The notes: generated from the sequence alone by a model not told the origin. A stretch of DNA of 64,000 nt from Siphonodentalium dalli (GCA_032622095.1 CP136066.1:149573559-149637558); one strand, 5' to 3'; shown: positions 11,131 through 20,953, counted from the stretch's first letter. Translations and numbers: made by a program.

Positions 11131-11371
11131 TGAGAGAAACGCTCTTTAGTTTCACCATATAAGGAAGAACCCAACCAGAAACATTCTTTATTGTTCCACT
11201 TTTAAGGAGAAATCGGTACCTCTGCTCGTTCTATGTTTGAAAAAAGTCGGTATAAGAGAATATAAGGGACGGACGCACGTTTTCAAAAAAACAACTTCTT
11301 GAGATTAGGTACAAGCAGTTATCGTAACACAATATTCAAGAACCACCAACTCGCTGGGAATTATAATAATA
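11131..11371. repeat. 241-bp direct repeat, left copy
   Basis: This copy is about 95% identical to 12056-12296 with no length change; by eye about 12 substitutions, several clustered near 11287-11297. It begins with an AACGCTCTTTAGTTTCACC block, which ties it to the short motif family at 7955, 42738 and 46452. At its right end the sequence runs on as AATAATATTGCATATAC, which is the uninterrupted version of the Helitron insertion site in the other copy. Confidence 0.9.
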
Positions 11372-12055
11372 TTGCATATACTGTTATGGCCCTAAAAAAT
11401 ATTCAACATTTCCCTGTTTTCAGGTGCCAAGGACTTCTCTATAATAGAACTTTTTCAAAAGTTCATATATACATGATGTCTTTTCTGAAGATCATGAGAG
11501 GAGACTTAGTTCTTTATTCGAGAAATTTCATAATTGTTATTATTTAGAAAGTCAAACACAAAGACAATTTTCAATACTTGAAAATGTTCATGTCATGCCT
11601 GCCGGACAATGACACATTTGGGCTGAAAGGGGCGTTAGGTGTTAAGTCCATAGCCTATTTCCAGCTGATTGCTCTCAGCTTGAGTGGACCAACCTGCATG
11701 CCAACATGTGTGTTCAGGGGGGGGGGTTACATTGTTGTAGCTGCTTTATTCTTCGTAGTAATATATTGCTGTATGTTATATCATGCGATTAAAATTTAAA
11801 CTCAGCATTATGACACAAATGAAGCACACACCAATAGAGCCAAGCGACATTATTCTAGCAGTTCTTAGTATCTAAAGGGACAACAAGAAAATTATATTTT
11901 CAACCTCTCAAATGTATTAAAATTCATTGATCTACATCAACATCAACTTGATGCTCCATATGATAGATCCAGAGAAATTCTTTGTTGGAAATGTCCTGCA
12001 ATTTTTGCCTCGATTTATGCAAAACGCGCGTCTGGCCCTTATTTTTGTATAAAAA
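11372..12055. other. Spacer between the direct repeats, no gene seen
   Basis: The stretch contains an open frame at 11578-11799 with a hydrophobic end, but with a GGGGGGGG run in it and no family signature. Otherwise AT-rich. Confidence 0.4.
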
Positions 12056-12296
12056 TGAGAGAAATGATCTTTAGTTTCACCATATAAGGAAGAACCCAAC
12101 CAGAAACATTCTTCATTGTTCCACTTTTAAGGAGAAATCGGTACCTGTGCTCGTTCTATGTTTGCAAAAAGTCGGTATAAGAGAATATAAGGGACGGACG
12201 CACGTTTTCTAACAAACATCTTTTTGAGATTAGGTACAAGCAGTTATCGTGACACAATATTCAAGAACCACCAACTCGTTGGGAATTATAATAATA
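12056..12296. repeat. 241-bp direct repeat, right copy, interrupted by a Helitron-like end
   Basis: Matches 11131-11371 base for base in length. The match stops at A 12296, where CTAGGGG of a Helitron-like terminus begins. Comparison with the left copy shows an insertion between A and T. Confidence 0.9.
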
Positions 12297-12366
12297 CTAG
12301 GGGATTGCCCGTCACAAAATGACGGGTATATAAATGTTCTTTGTTACTTTCTAGTGTCCGCGTTCA
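12297..12366 (-). mobile_element. Helitron-like 3' terminus, minus strand
   Basis: Read on the minus strand this ends with hairpin CCCGTCATTTTGTGACGGG, a short spacer, then CTAG followed by T. The insertion point is exactly between A and T when compared with the empty site at 11371/11372. The other end was not found, so the full extent is unknown; the boundary at 12366 is only where another repeat begins. Confidence 0.65.
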
Positions 12367-12490
12367 TTAAAGTGATGTGAAGCACTCCGGTAGGGTGATC
12401 AAATAGAAATGGCGAATAATCTAGCTAAAGGTAGTTATATTTTACAAATATTATATCCAAATAGACATGACACACCATCATTCTTAATAT
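12367..12490 (+). repeat. Partial copy of the TTAAAGTGATGTGAA family
   Basis: It starts TTAAAGTGATGTGAAGCACT and continues with AGGGTGATCAAATAGAAATGG. The same order of blocks occurs at 53950-54309 (plus) and 58804-59178 (minus). Only the first third of the unit can be followed here. Confidence 0.7.
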
Positions 12491-13025
12491 GACCATATAC
12501 GCTCGCGTATTAACGAACCGCAGCTAAATCACACACAAGGTATATATGTGGCTTTTTTAATGTTATAAAAATAAGTTCTTTGATATGTATTCCTATCAAA
12601 TAAGATTCACTTTGGCCTTCCTTTGTTGGGTGATTATTATTAATTACACTCCGGAAACAAGGGCTCACCGAAACAAATCAGTTGTCCGGATACGACATGA
12701 CAATTGCAGCCTTGTTTGGATTCTGGCCCGCCAAGACAAATGACGTCATGAAGTCGTAACTGGTTTTCTGCTAATAAACGTAGAAAATTGATCTAATATG
12801 AACAAATTTATTGATAATAACTGTTCATAAATAAATACTTCAATTGTTCATTATTCCGATAGTAATTCCCCTTATTTTGGAATACTAGTAATCGATAGAC
12901 ACAGTAACAAAACTTTCCGATTACGACATTAATGCTTTACACCCACCGATCTACTGTGCTACAAAAGTGGTCGCATAAATTCAAAACAACAGCGTCGTAT
13001 TAAATAATAATTGGTGACGTCACTT
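12491..13025. other. No gene seen
   Basis: AT-rich sequence without long frames. One TGACGTCA octamer near 12741 is the only recognisable short motif; alone it has little weight. Confidence 0.4.
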
Positions 13026-13099
13026 GGCTAGTTTTCGTGTCCAAATAGCGACGAGGCGACCTTGGTCGCCGAGTCGCTATGTGGCCACGAAAACTAGCC
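13026..13099. repeat. 74-bp near-perfect hairpin
   Basis: The arms GGCTAGTTTTCGTG (13026-13039) and CACGAAAACTAGCC (13086-13099) are perfectly inverted. The centre GGCGACCTTGGTCGCC is itself a perfect palindrome, and the segment between (AATAGCGACgA / GAGTCGCTAT) pairs with few mismatches. The structure could extrude as a cruciform. No other copy was noticed in the window. Confidence 0.85.
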
Positions 13100-13514
13100 G
13101 AGTCGCAATACATGCATCGTTACAAACACATTATGTATATGGATCAATATATCAAAACTGTACAATTTCATGTTACGCGTATTGGCCCCATACTAACAAA
13201 ATTGCATTGCTTAAGAGGACCCTAATTAATATTTTTCAGACAACAGGGTAGCTAGAGTGATATTTAGGTTTTAAAATGTACAAAATTCTTAGTTGTTAGA
13301 TTTTTATAGAGCCAACATTAAACTAGGTCCTCGATTTTATCTATGTTACTTTTCTACATTTGTTACTAAAACATCATTTTTTTTCATCAAATGTTCAGCT
13401 AAATCACTTATTTTATTATTACATCAAGTCCCTAACATGTAAACATGATGACTATACCAGAAAGAACTACTTCATTTCATGAAAACTTGAAGAAGAAAAA
13501 TTACTGTTTTTCCT

Positions 13515-13935
13515 GTTACCGGTTTTTGTGTCACTCCTGTTACCGACACACCGAAAGGGCATTATTTTATTTTTAACTGTGAACTAGTTTACATGGAGAA
13601 ACTGCCACTAGAGGGCAGGCCACCAGAAGGTCATCACAGCAGAAGTCAAAATGGTGGTTCTTTGGAAAACAAAAACAATTGCTGGAGGACAATAATCTCT
13701 AAAAAAGGTGAGTAGATCAATTGCATGTGACTCCTGTTACTGCAATATGATTCCTCCAACCATATAGACAAGGTTTAGAATATTTTTGTATATACTTGAT
13801 TGAGTCTTTTTTACAAAACACAGGTATACAAAATAAAAATCCTAATATATTTTGTTTTAATGCCACCTAAGAACATATCTGTCTCTCCTGTTACCGTCAC
13901 TCCTATTACCAGAAAAAAGTAACAGGAGTGACACA
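13515..13935. repeat. Scattered TCACTCCTGTTACC motifs in both orientations
   Basis: CTCCTGTTACCG or a close form occurs near 13516, 13535, 13730 and 13887, with an inverted copy GTAACAGGAGTGACAC near 13919. The same motif forms a short true tandem at 23358-23420. Between copies the sequence is ordinary AT-rich DNA. Confidence 0.7.
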
Positions 13936-14626
13936 TTAAACCAACATTGCCAACAATATATTAATTAACTATTTCTTCTGAGTGATAATTGGGCACTTAA
14001 AGGGGCACTAGGAATTTGCAACTCAATTTTTCAAATTATGATCAGAATACATATTTAGACAGTGACCCATTTACATACAGTTTAAATTTCACAGTTTCTC
14101 AAGTTAACCAAGCTCAAATTTATTGCATCGTTTATTATCGGGTCCCATAATAACATTGAAAATTGCGATATTTGCTGCCACACTTTTAACTCGTTCAGGA
14201 CGAGATTTTTTTCGACAAAAATGTCCTCCATGACGAGATTTCCCCCGAAAAGTAGCTATAAATACATGGCCTTAAGCTCCCCCGGCGTCATAATAAAATT
14301 AATTGTAGTCTTTCTATACATCAGAATGGTTAAAATGACTACTGTTCGTGGTCGTTTTCAAAATAAAATATTTGGTTTGTGTTAGCGGTTAAAACTTTGA
14401 AGAATTCAGCTGATTATTTGTTGATATGACTCATCGAAAATCAACAAATCGGGGGACTGACATATCCGTCCCCCATCCTGGGGGCGATTTTGCATGGGAC
14501 GGATATATGACCCACAAGAATAATTGACCATCAACTGTCTAGATACACAACACTGTATGAACAATTTTGAACCAGGACCCTTTGCGATTTGATTTGACAA
14601 TATTCATTCAAGCGGAACATGATAGT
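13936..14626. other. No gene seen
   Basis: Contains a TAAAGGGGCACTAGG motif near 13998 that resembles common molluscan repeat ends, and a CCGTCCCCCATCCTGGGGGCG hairpin-like patch near 14470. A minus-strand frame of 64 codons crosses it without any family signature. Confidence 0.4.
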
Positions 14627-14870
14627 TTATTTATTTCGGGTTTATGTCGCTTTCAACAATCATACGGTTATATCATGAGGCAATTTTTTGGTGGGGGAAA
14701 ACATGTGATCAACGCTTAGTTACCAACAATTGGGTACGCCCGATGCACTGTCTGCACACCACCAGCCTTCGCGGTTCTCCCCATATGACAAGTTGGAGCA
14801 CATATAGTCACATTTCTCTACTTGTATGTGGGATTTGAACCTAGGCCAGTCAGATCAGAGAGGCCCTACA
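14627..14870 (-). repeat. SINE-like dispersed repeat, minus strand
   Basis: The order TTTATTTCGGGTTTATGTCG, a CAACAATCATACGGTTATATC block, GGTGGGGGAAAAC, CACCAGCCTTCG and GGGATTTGAACCTAGGCC matches, from memory, a repeat very common in bivalve genomes. GGGATTTGAACC is the reverse complement of a tRNA B box, so the tRNA-like head lies at the right and the element is on the minus strand. It is partly decayed. Family identity is recall and was not searched. Confidence 0.5.
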
Positions 14871-14965
14871 ACTTGCATTGGGACATGTGACCTCGGTTGG
14901 ACCTCCCAGCTCTGATTGACAGAGTTCAAATCCTGCCGATAGAGATAGGTGAGTGTGTCTGCTCA
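14871..14965 (+). repeat. tRNA-related SINE fragment
   Basis: CCCAGCTCTGAT followed by GAGTTCAAATCC (B-box-like) and TAGAGATAGGTGAG is shared, in the same order, with 19968-20030. The A box is not clear in this copy. Confidence 0.45.
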
Positions 14966-15499
14966 TGCAGAAAATTAAATAAATCCTACAAATTAGGACC
15001 ACATACAGTGGAATTTCTTTAGAAATTTATAAAAGTGCATTGATACATATATATTTACACCTGTAATGAAACTTCCGGTATAACATCATTCATCCACGCT
15101 AATTTGCTATTCCCAATGTAATTCATACTGTATTCTTACAGTATGAATTGCATAATCTTCTGACGTCATCAGACTCATTACTTATCTTCGCAAAAATACA
15201 ATGAAATAACATAACAAATGTAAGAATACATGGTGTATGGGGCATAAATATAAATATTATATCTCACGTGACTTTCTCCGACGTTGATTGGCTGATCAGT
15301 GATACTCTATTCCGCATAGTAAGGCTACGCGGAAAATACATGTTTCAGCGTCATGCACTACGCTTTTTCAGCGTGGTATACTATGCTATATAGTATGACA
15401 GGTTGACCAAATATCTGTGCTATTATCTATCAGATTTGGGAACCGGTCTAGAGTGTGACGGGAAAATTAATTATGTGGCGGGAAAATTAAGTAATGGTT
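14966..15499. other. No gene; one perfect small hairpin and E2F-like motifs
   Basis: AATTCATACTGTA (15120-15132) is perfectly inverted at 15137-15149 around a TTCT loop. Two GGGAAAATTAA motifs lie at 15460-15490; the second is part of GGCGGGAAAA, which fits the E2F consensus by sequence only. No coding signal. Confidence 0.5.
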
Positions 15500-15580
15500 A
15501 GAGCACAAGAATAGTTCTTTACCAGAATAAATCGAGTCGGAGACGAGATTTATTCTGGTAAAGAACTATTCGCGTGCTCT
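15500..15580. repeat. Hairpin with perfect 25-bp arms
   Basis: Bases 15509-15533 (start GAATAGTTCTTTACC) are perfectly inverted at 15547-15571, with a 13-base loop that also has internal GTC/GAC pairing. Outside the arms AGAGCAC and GTGCTCT continue the pairing after a short mismatch. A structure this long and exact is expected to be recent or maintained. Confidence 0.9.
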
Positions 15581-15894
15581 GACCTACTTAGAGCACAATT
15601 GACCGCACATAATGCGATTATCTCGAAATACGCAATTGATCGTAAGTTGAACACGACGTACAATCCGTGCGCTGGCCGAGATGAACACAATGACCCGTTA
15701 GCCACACCAATCATCGTGATTACCCATGCAGTGATCGCCGTTGAATGTGAATAAATATGTCCGAAGCGACACGGATTAACGTGTGACGCGTTTTCACAAA
15801 CCAAGTCACTCGCAGATGTGTTTGGAAAGTCAAATGTGGAAGTCGCATGATTGTGTCTTACTATTATTATATACATTGTATAAGTGGATCATGA

Positions 15895-16047
15895 ATTCCG
15901 AAGAAGTCTGTCTCCCAGAATGATGACATGGAATTTGGACCTGTAACCAACAACCAACTACTTTTTGCCAAAGGTAATGCTGCACATCATTATTATGTGA
16001 CAAACGTGTCGCCTTTTCAAGAAACTGTTTCGAAATTACTACCATAA
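15895..16047 (+). CDS. Possible terminal exon, unproven
   Basis: Fifty codons are open here, ending in TAA at 16045-16047. The start is set only by the preceding in-frame TGA, so the true exon edge is unknown; CCGAAG at 15898-15903 could be an acceptor but lacks a clear pyrimidine tract. The peptide is mixed in composition (segments such as DDMEFGPVTNNQLLFAKG and NVSPFQETVSKLLP) and less AT-biased than its flanks. AATAAA signals follow at 16266-16271 and 16291-16296, compatible with a 3' end. No family was recognised. It may be chance. Confidence 0.18.
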   Translation: MPKKSVSQNDDMEFGPVTNNQLLFAKGNAAHHYYVTNVSPFQETVSKLLP

Positions 16048-16369
16048 TAGTCCATTGGTTCCTCCAGATTCTCCAGATACAAGTTCTATTGTTAGTTATA
16101 TCGGATATGTGGAGCGCTATATAGTGAAGTGGTGATTCTGTTGGATTATTGGATATATCACTATTTAGTAGTTCTAAATGTAAATGTTAATTCGTTTACT
16201 TTCATCGTTGGATTAGTGGTCCTGAGAATATTTTCGGAACTGGATTAGTTTTGTGGAATAATTATAATAAATGTAATTATTCTACTAGTTAATAAATAAT
16301 TCAACAAATACATGTGTTACTATTGCCACCCCCTGTGTTCGTCCTGTTGATGTATGTATATATATTGTA
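16048..16369. other. No gene seen
   Basis: AT-rich sequence with two AATAAA hexamers (16266, 16291). Otherwise featureless. Confidence 0.4.
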
Positions 16370-16766
16370 TTTTTGGTAAATCACACCCAATTCCCAAGGC
16401 TGGCAAACTAATATTTCAGTGATATCCCATTGTTCGAGACGCGCCACTCTTAACAAACAAATCGCGCGGTCGTTTCAATGTAGCTTCAGTTATTATACAA
16501 GAGAACGTGCATCCCCCCACCCGCACTCCCCTTATACGCCGTCCCTATATATGTGCCTGCTTAGTATATTAGAGGTGCATACATAGTAACGGCGTATAAT
16601 GGCAGTGTGTTTGGGGGAAGCAGAGCGCTGTTCGTGCCCCTGGTAATTGAAGCTACTTCGAAGCGACCGTGCGATTTGTCTGTTGTGAGTTGAGTGTGCC
16701 TAACAATGGGGTAATCATTGAACTATTCATTCGCCAGCCTTGGGAATCGGTGTGCTTTACCAAAAA
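16370..16766. mobile_element. 397-bp almost complete palindrome (foldback MITE)
   Basis: It begins TTTTTGGTAAATCACACC and ends GGTGTGCTTTACCAAAAA. The arms (to about 16545 and from about 16590) pair along nearly their whole length, including CAATTCCCAAGGCTGG with CCAGCCTTGGGAATCG and GCGCGGTCG with CGACCGTGC. The middle is a short AT-rich loop. No target duplication was recognised and no coding capacity. Confidence 0.8.
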
Positions 16767-17039
16767 TCAGGGAACGATTGCAACAATGGGATTGTGCTCT
16801 AATTATGATTAGGCGTGCTCGCTGTGTCGGTGACCGGTTACCCGCTGAGGCATAGCTGCTATTCGCAATAGCAATCAAGCTGCTTAATAGGTTTTGCGAC
16901 GAGAAGGAAATTGAATGCAACCTGGACACAATACACTGACTTCAGTTTAGCAACAAAATGTTCGATGGTATATAAATATTAGAACGTCAGTTTGTCTATA
17001 AATGTTCGATATAATGTAATGATTAGAGCATATCTTGTC

Positions 17040-17115
17040 GTTGACTACGCGAATGTAGTTGCCAGTGGGAATGGTGTACACCCTTCCCATTGGCCACTAC
17101 ATTCGCGTATTCAAC
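17040..17115. repeat. 76-bp hairpin
   Basis: GTTGACTACGCGAATGTAGT at the left pairs with ACTACATTCGCGTATTCAAC at the right with one mismatch. The core includes the perfect decamer palindrome GGTGTACACC and the pair GGGAA/TTCCC. Confidence 0.88.
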
Positions 17116-17159
17116 TCCAAGCCATGATCTATTCATATAATATGATTGTTTGTTTTGTA

Positions 17160-17265
17160 AATATTAAAATGTATGAATGTGTGTTGGACTGTAAATTCTC
17201 TGTGAATCGCTTCCGCAATTCACACAAATTTACGATCCAAAACGTATTCATACATGTTTAATATT
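17160..17265. repeat. 106-bp imperfect palindrome
   Basis: AATATTAAAATGTATGAATG pairs with CATTCATAC-type sequence at 17243-17265 (TATTCATACATGTTTAATATT region). TTGGA/TCCAA, GTAAAT/ATTTAC and TGTGAAT/ATTCACA continue the stem. The right half is repeated directly at about 17391-17445. Confidence 0.8.
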
Positions 17266-17390
17266 CCCAATACAAACATTCATTTCTTAAATGGAGGCAG
17301 ATGTCGCATTCTGATGTGCCAAATAAACAGTCAACACTACACAAATAATATCAGGCCATATTTTAGAATTAACTGGAAATCATTTAATCG

Positions 17391-17445
17391 GAAGCGATTC
17401 ACACACATTTACGATCCAAAACGCATTCATACACGTTTAATGATC
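17391..17445. repeat. Direct copy of the right arm of the 17160-17265 palindrome
   Basis: GATTCACACACATTTACG, then ATCCAAAACGCATTCATAC and ACGTTTAATGATC match the right arm at 17218-17265 with few changes. GAAGCGATTCAC here also pairs with GTGAATCGCTTC at 17202, so the segment can fold back on the first palindrome. Confidence 0.7.
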
Positions 17446-17506
17446 ACAAAACAAACACTCATGAATCCAAATTTTTAAGGAATAATTAACAGTATTAGGA
17501 ACTAAG

Positions 17507-17580
17507 ATCGAGAAATAACGTCAACTGCATATCCGATTATGATACATTGTGTCGCCTGACATTTGACGTTATTTATCGAT
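17507..17580. repeat. 74-bp hairpin
   Basis: ATCGAGAAATAACGTCAA (17507-17524) pairs with TTGACGTTATTTATCGAT (17563-17580), 17 of 18 positions. The loop is about 38 bases. Confidence 0.75.
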
Positions 17581-17997
17581 ATAAACTAAAAAAAATTGTT
17601 ATTCCTTATAACAACATCCTGTCAAAAACATACATGGCCACCAGCAGCCATCTTGGAGTTTGGTTTTTGCATCATTAGCTCCATGCTACATGCTACACCC
17701 CTTTTCCAAACTACATTTGAACCTTCTGAATGATCTCTAGATAGGACCGGAGCTATTAAATAAAAACATTTTAGAAGGAAAATATGGCTTTTCGTTCTTT
17801 GCATCACTTACACGACAGACACATCACTAATCCAATCAGCAAGCTCACATAGAGCTTTAGAAAAAGCTAATGATTTGTAGGAAATTATTTTAAAAACATG
17901 GCGGCCATTGGCCATCTTTGTCTCTTTGCATTACTAAATCTGTTTGGATGCCATTGTTGACATTAATTAATAAATTCAATATATTTTAACAGATAAG

Positions 17998-19920
17998 ATG
18001 CCACTCTCTGCTGCCGAATAACAGCGTCGCTATAGGGAGAAACGTGGTGCGGATCCAGAGAGGAGACAACAGTATCTGCAAAAGGAAAAAGAAAGTACTC
18101 AAATGATAAACTTAATGGGGAAAAAACCTGATATCAGAACAGGATAGTCGAACTCAACGTAGAACCAAACGAGAATGGAAGAAGAGACAGATAAAATGTC
18201 GCACCAGAAAGAGAGCAGCTACAGCTGCTGCATCATTTACGCCACCAGCCACTCCCCAGGACAATAACCCACAACGCAGGAGAGGGCGTAGAACCGTAAA
18301 GAAAGACAGAGCAGCCTGCTACCGCAAAATAAAGAAACTTGAAGATAAAATAAAACGTAAGGACTCTGCCCTGGCCAGATACAAGATGCGCCTGTTGAGG
18401 TTGAAAACGCATACAAATGACAAACCTTCATGTGCTGACACTCCAGGAACAAGGACTATTGAAGAACCTGTCGGCCCCAACAACATTCCACTACTCAGTT
18501 GTTGAGCAAATAAAGCAAAAATACAAGAGGACTAAAAGTCATAAGGCTAAGCAAATATTAAAGAAATATAGATTCCAGCATCTAGCGGCTGAGAGCTTTG
18601 GGTTTTCACGGGTAAACAGAAAGGCATATGTTCGAATTAATCTGGGAGCAGTAGATAAAATCAAAGATGCAGCAAAGCAATATTACCTTCGTGGTGATGT
18701 TTCTCGCCTGACAACGGGAAAGGATACTGTGACCCGGCAGAAAATTTAAATGCAAAAGAGATTGCTAAATGACACCATGAAAAATCTCCATGCAAAATTC
18801 ATCAGCGAAAATCCACAAATAACACTCTCATACTGCTTGTTCTGCAGGCTGAGGCCTTTTTGGGTGGTACCACCTTCACTAAAAGACCGCGACACATGCC
18901 AGTGCAAGACGCACGAAAACCATCAGTTCATGGCTGAAAAGCTCCACAGCCTGTCGATAATAAACACAAGTAATCTGGAACACTTGGTGGAAGGACTCGT
19001 TTGCAGCCGGCAATCAAAACGTTGTATGTACGACGAATGTACACTTTGTAAACCAAACAATGGGGGTATGTCCATGGCTAAAGGTGATGCATATGAGGGA
19101 AAGAGTATGGTTTCATATAACCAGTGGATCAAAACACAAAGACAAAAATGGATACAATATCGTCATGAGGCAGGAATCTAAGTGCACACTCCAGGAATTA
19201 TGCACCTCATTCCGGAGTAAATTGGTTGAGTTCAAAAGGCACTATTTCAACATTGTACATCAATATCAAATGTGCAGAGATCTGAAGAACCAACTGCAGA
19301 AAGATGAGTGTGGAAATTACATCGACTTTGGGGAAAATTACAACTGTAAATATAACGGAGAAATACAGGCAGTGCACTTCGGAGGGTCACACCAATCAGT
19401 GACACTTCATACAGGAATGTGCTACATCGGTAAGAAACCTCCACAATCTTTCTGCACAATATCTGACACAAAACAGCACGATCCAGCTTCAATTTGGCTC
19501 TTCTACAACCAATTATCAACAATATCAAGGGAGAGGTCAATACCTGCCATTTCTTTAGCGATGGGCCTGTGCGACAATATAGACAAAAGAAAAAATTCTT
19601 CTTGTTTTCGAAGCAGGATTTCAAGAATGCCACATGGAACTTTTTTGAAGCGAATCATGGCAAAGGAGCCCCAGATGGTGTGGGTGCTACCCTAAAAAGG
19701 ATGGCAAATACGGTTGTTAAAACAGGTGGAAATATAGTTGATGCTCATTCCATGTACCATTCCCTTAAAGACCAAACAACAACTCAGCTGTTCTACGTTG
19801 GTGACAGTGAAGTTCAGCGTATGGCTCAGTATCTGGAGAATGCTGATATACAAGCCATCCCAGGTAAATATAATGAGATTTGCAATGGCATTGTAGCTCA
19901 ACTTGGGGTAAACAAGTTAT
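17998..19920 (+). pseudogene. Decayed transposase-like gene of a multi-copy family
   Basis: Conserved protein sequence continues across five frame changes and two in-frame stops. It begins MPLSAAE, then TAA at 18019 (probably CAA once) and QQRRYREKRGADPERRQQ. A frame shift lies around 18090-18122, followed by a highly basic, coiled-coil-like region (KREWKKRQIKCRTRKR; DKIKRKDSALARYKMRL). Another shift near 18480 leads into VVEQIKQKYKRTKS and GDVSRLTTGKDTVTRQKI, with TAA at 18747. Then come MQKRLLND, a cysteine-rich segment (LFCRLRPFWVVPP; CMYDECTLCK), shifts near 19160 and 19500, FFSDGPVRQYRQKKKFFLF and NHGKGAPDGVGATLKR. From memory the SDGP...QYR and HGKG..DG.G..KR motifs and the MPL...QRRYR start belong to a large family in fish and aquatic invertebrates; a transposase-type (RNase H-like) catalytic core is an inference. 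The C-terminus is missing, cut by a SINE near 19920. Confidence 0.8.
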
Positions 19921-20036
19921 ATTGGGCATCGGTAGTCAAATGGGTACGACATTCAGGCGAATCAGCCATAGGACTTAATTCCCAGCTCTGATGGAGAGGG
20001 TTTCGAGCCGTACCTAGAGATAGGTGAGGATGTTTT
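19921..20036 (+). repeat. tRNA-related SINE fragment truncating the pseudogene
   Basis: GGTAGTCAAATGGGTA at about 19930 fits a tRNA A box and GGGTTTCGAGCC at about 19999 a B box. CCCAGCTCTGAT and TAGAGATAGGTGAG are shared with 14871-14965. Protein homology of the preceding pseudogene stops where this begins, so it either inserted into or was joined to the gene. Confidence 0.5.
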
Positions 20037-20037
20037 C

Positions 20038-20421
20038 TTAAAGGGACATTACATCTTCGAAAGCAAAAAACTTTTTTTCAATTTCGGTGATTATGCAAAA
20101 CTCTTACCCGCCGTACTAGTTTACAGGCCTGGCCGTTTGAAAATCACCCTGGGAGTCACAATAACCCTCCTTAAATCGTTTTAGGAGAGCCACATGGCTC
20201 TGACATGCAGATTTCTACACAAAAACTGGGAGCCGGGTTGATTTTAAGGAGGGCTAAAACAGCCCTTCTTATTTTGAATCAAGGAGAGCCGCTGGGAGCC
20301 GGAGACATGGCTCTCCTCAAACGGCCAGGACTGAGTATATATAAACCTGATTGTTTTTTGCCACTGAACGATTTATTTTTTAAAAGGTTTTTTTTTTTTC
20401 GAAGATATAATGTCCCTTTAA
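20038..20421. mobile_element. 384-bp foldback MITE with TTAAAGGGACAT ends
   Basis: It begins TTAAAGGGACATTACATCTT and ends with AAGATATAATGTCCCTTTAA. The arms stay complementary far inward: GGCCTGGCCGTTTGA pairs with TCAAACGGCCAGG, and AGAGCCACATGGCTCT and TTTTAAGGAGGG add further stems. TTAA at both ends could be part of the terminus or a TTAA target site. No coding. The TTAAAGGGACAT end type also appears near 4503. Confidence 0.82.
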
Positions 20422-20879
20422 ACTTGCTACCTGGGAAAGAAAACTTGCCGAATGTTTGTGGTTTACATGGGTATAGACGGGGCATCGTGATACTTAAGCT
20501 GTACACGATAATGCGTACTTAGTGCACATGGTTTCCCCGCCATCCCACATTAGATTAATTAATTATTTTTTATTTTAAGAACAATAATTTAGGCGTACTT
20601 TGCCAACAAACTGTAACTTTAAACAAATTAAACTAATCGTGACAAACAATAAATCTTTGGCAAATTATCATGATGTGCACCATAGTGAACCTTTACATGT
20701 TTGTAACCCTATGATACAGCATGTGGGGTATGTCAAAGGAAGAGAGACTGGTTGATAACACGTCACACAACTGGTTTCTTTGTGGTACTTTTAAGCATAA
20801 ACATACATGTATGTCTCCATTGTCTATGTAATATATTTTATACCAGATTATTAAAGCAAATTTCGGCCAAAGCTAAATG
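20422..20879. other. No gene seen
   Basis: AT-rich DNA without long frames, repeats or recognisable signals. Confidence 0.4.
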
Positions 20880-20953
20880 CCAAAGCTGACCAACGTCACC
20901 ACCAGGCGTTAAGGAATGTGACGTCACCACCAGAAGTTAAGGAAGTGACGTCA
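20880..20953. promoter_or_regulatory. Short minisatellite with two CRE-type octamers
   Basis: A unit of about 30 bases (ACGTCACCACCAGGCGTTAAGGAA) is repeated two to three times. Perfect TGACGTCA octamers, the CREB/ATF consensus, fall at 20919-20926 and 20946-20953, with a partial AACGTCA at 20892. No gene start was recognised nearby, so a regulatory role is only possible. Confidence 0.4.

Noticed and set aside
14825-14870. tRNA gene on the minus strand
   Set aside because: A B-box-like GGTTCAAATCC is present on the minus strand, but there is no matching A box and acceptor stem, and it is the head of a dispersed SINE-like repeat.
15550-15876. 108-codon minus-strand frame in less AT-rich sequence
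   Set aside because: Partly hydrophobic and with several Cys, but no family recognised; its end runs into the 25-bp hairpin.
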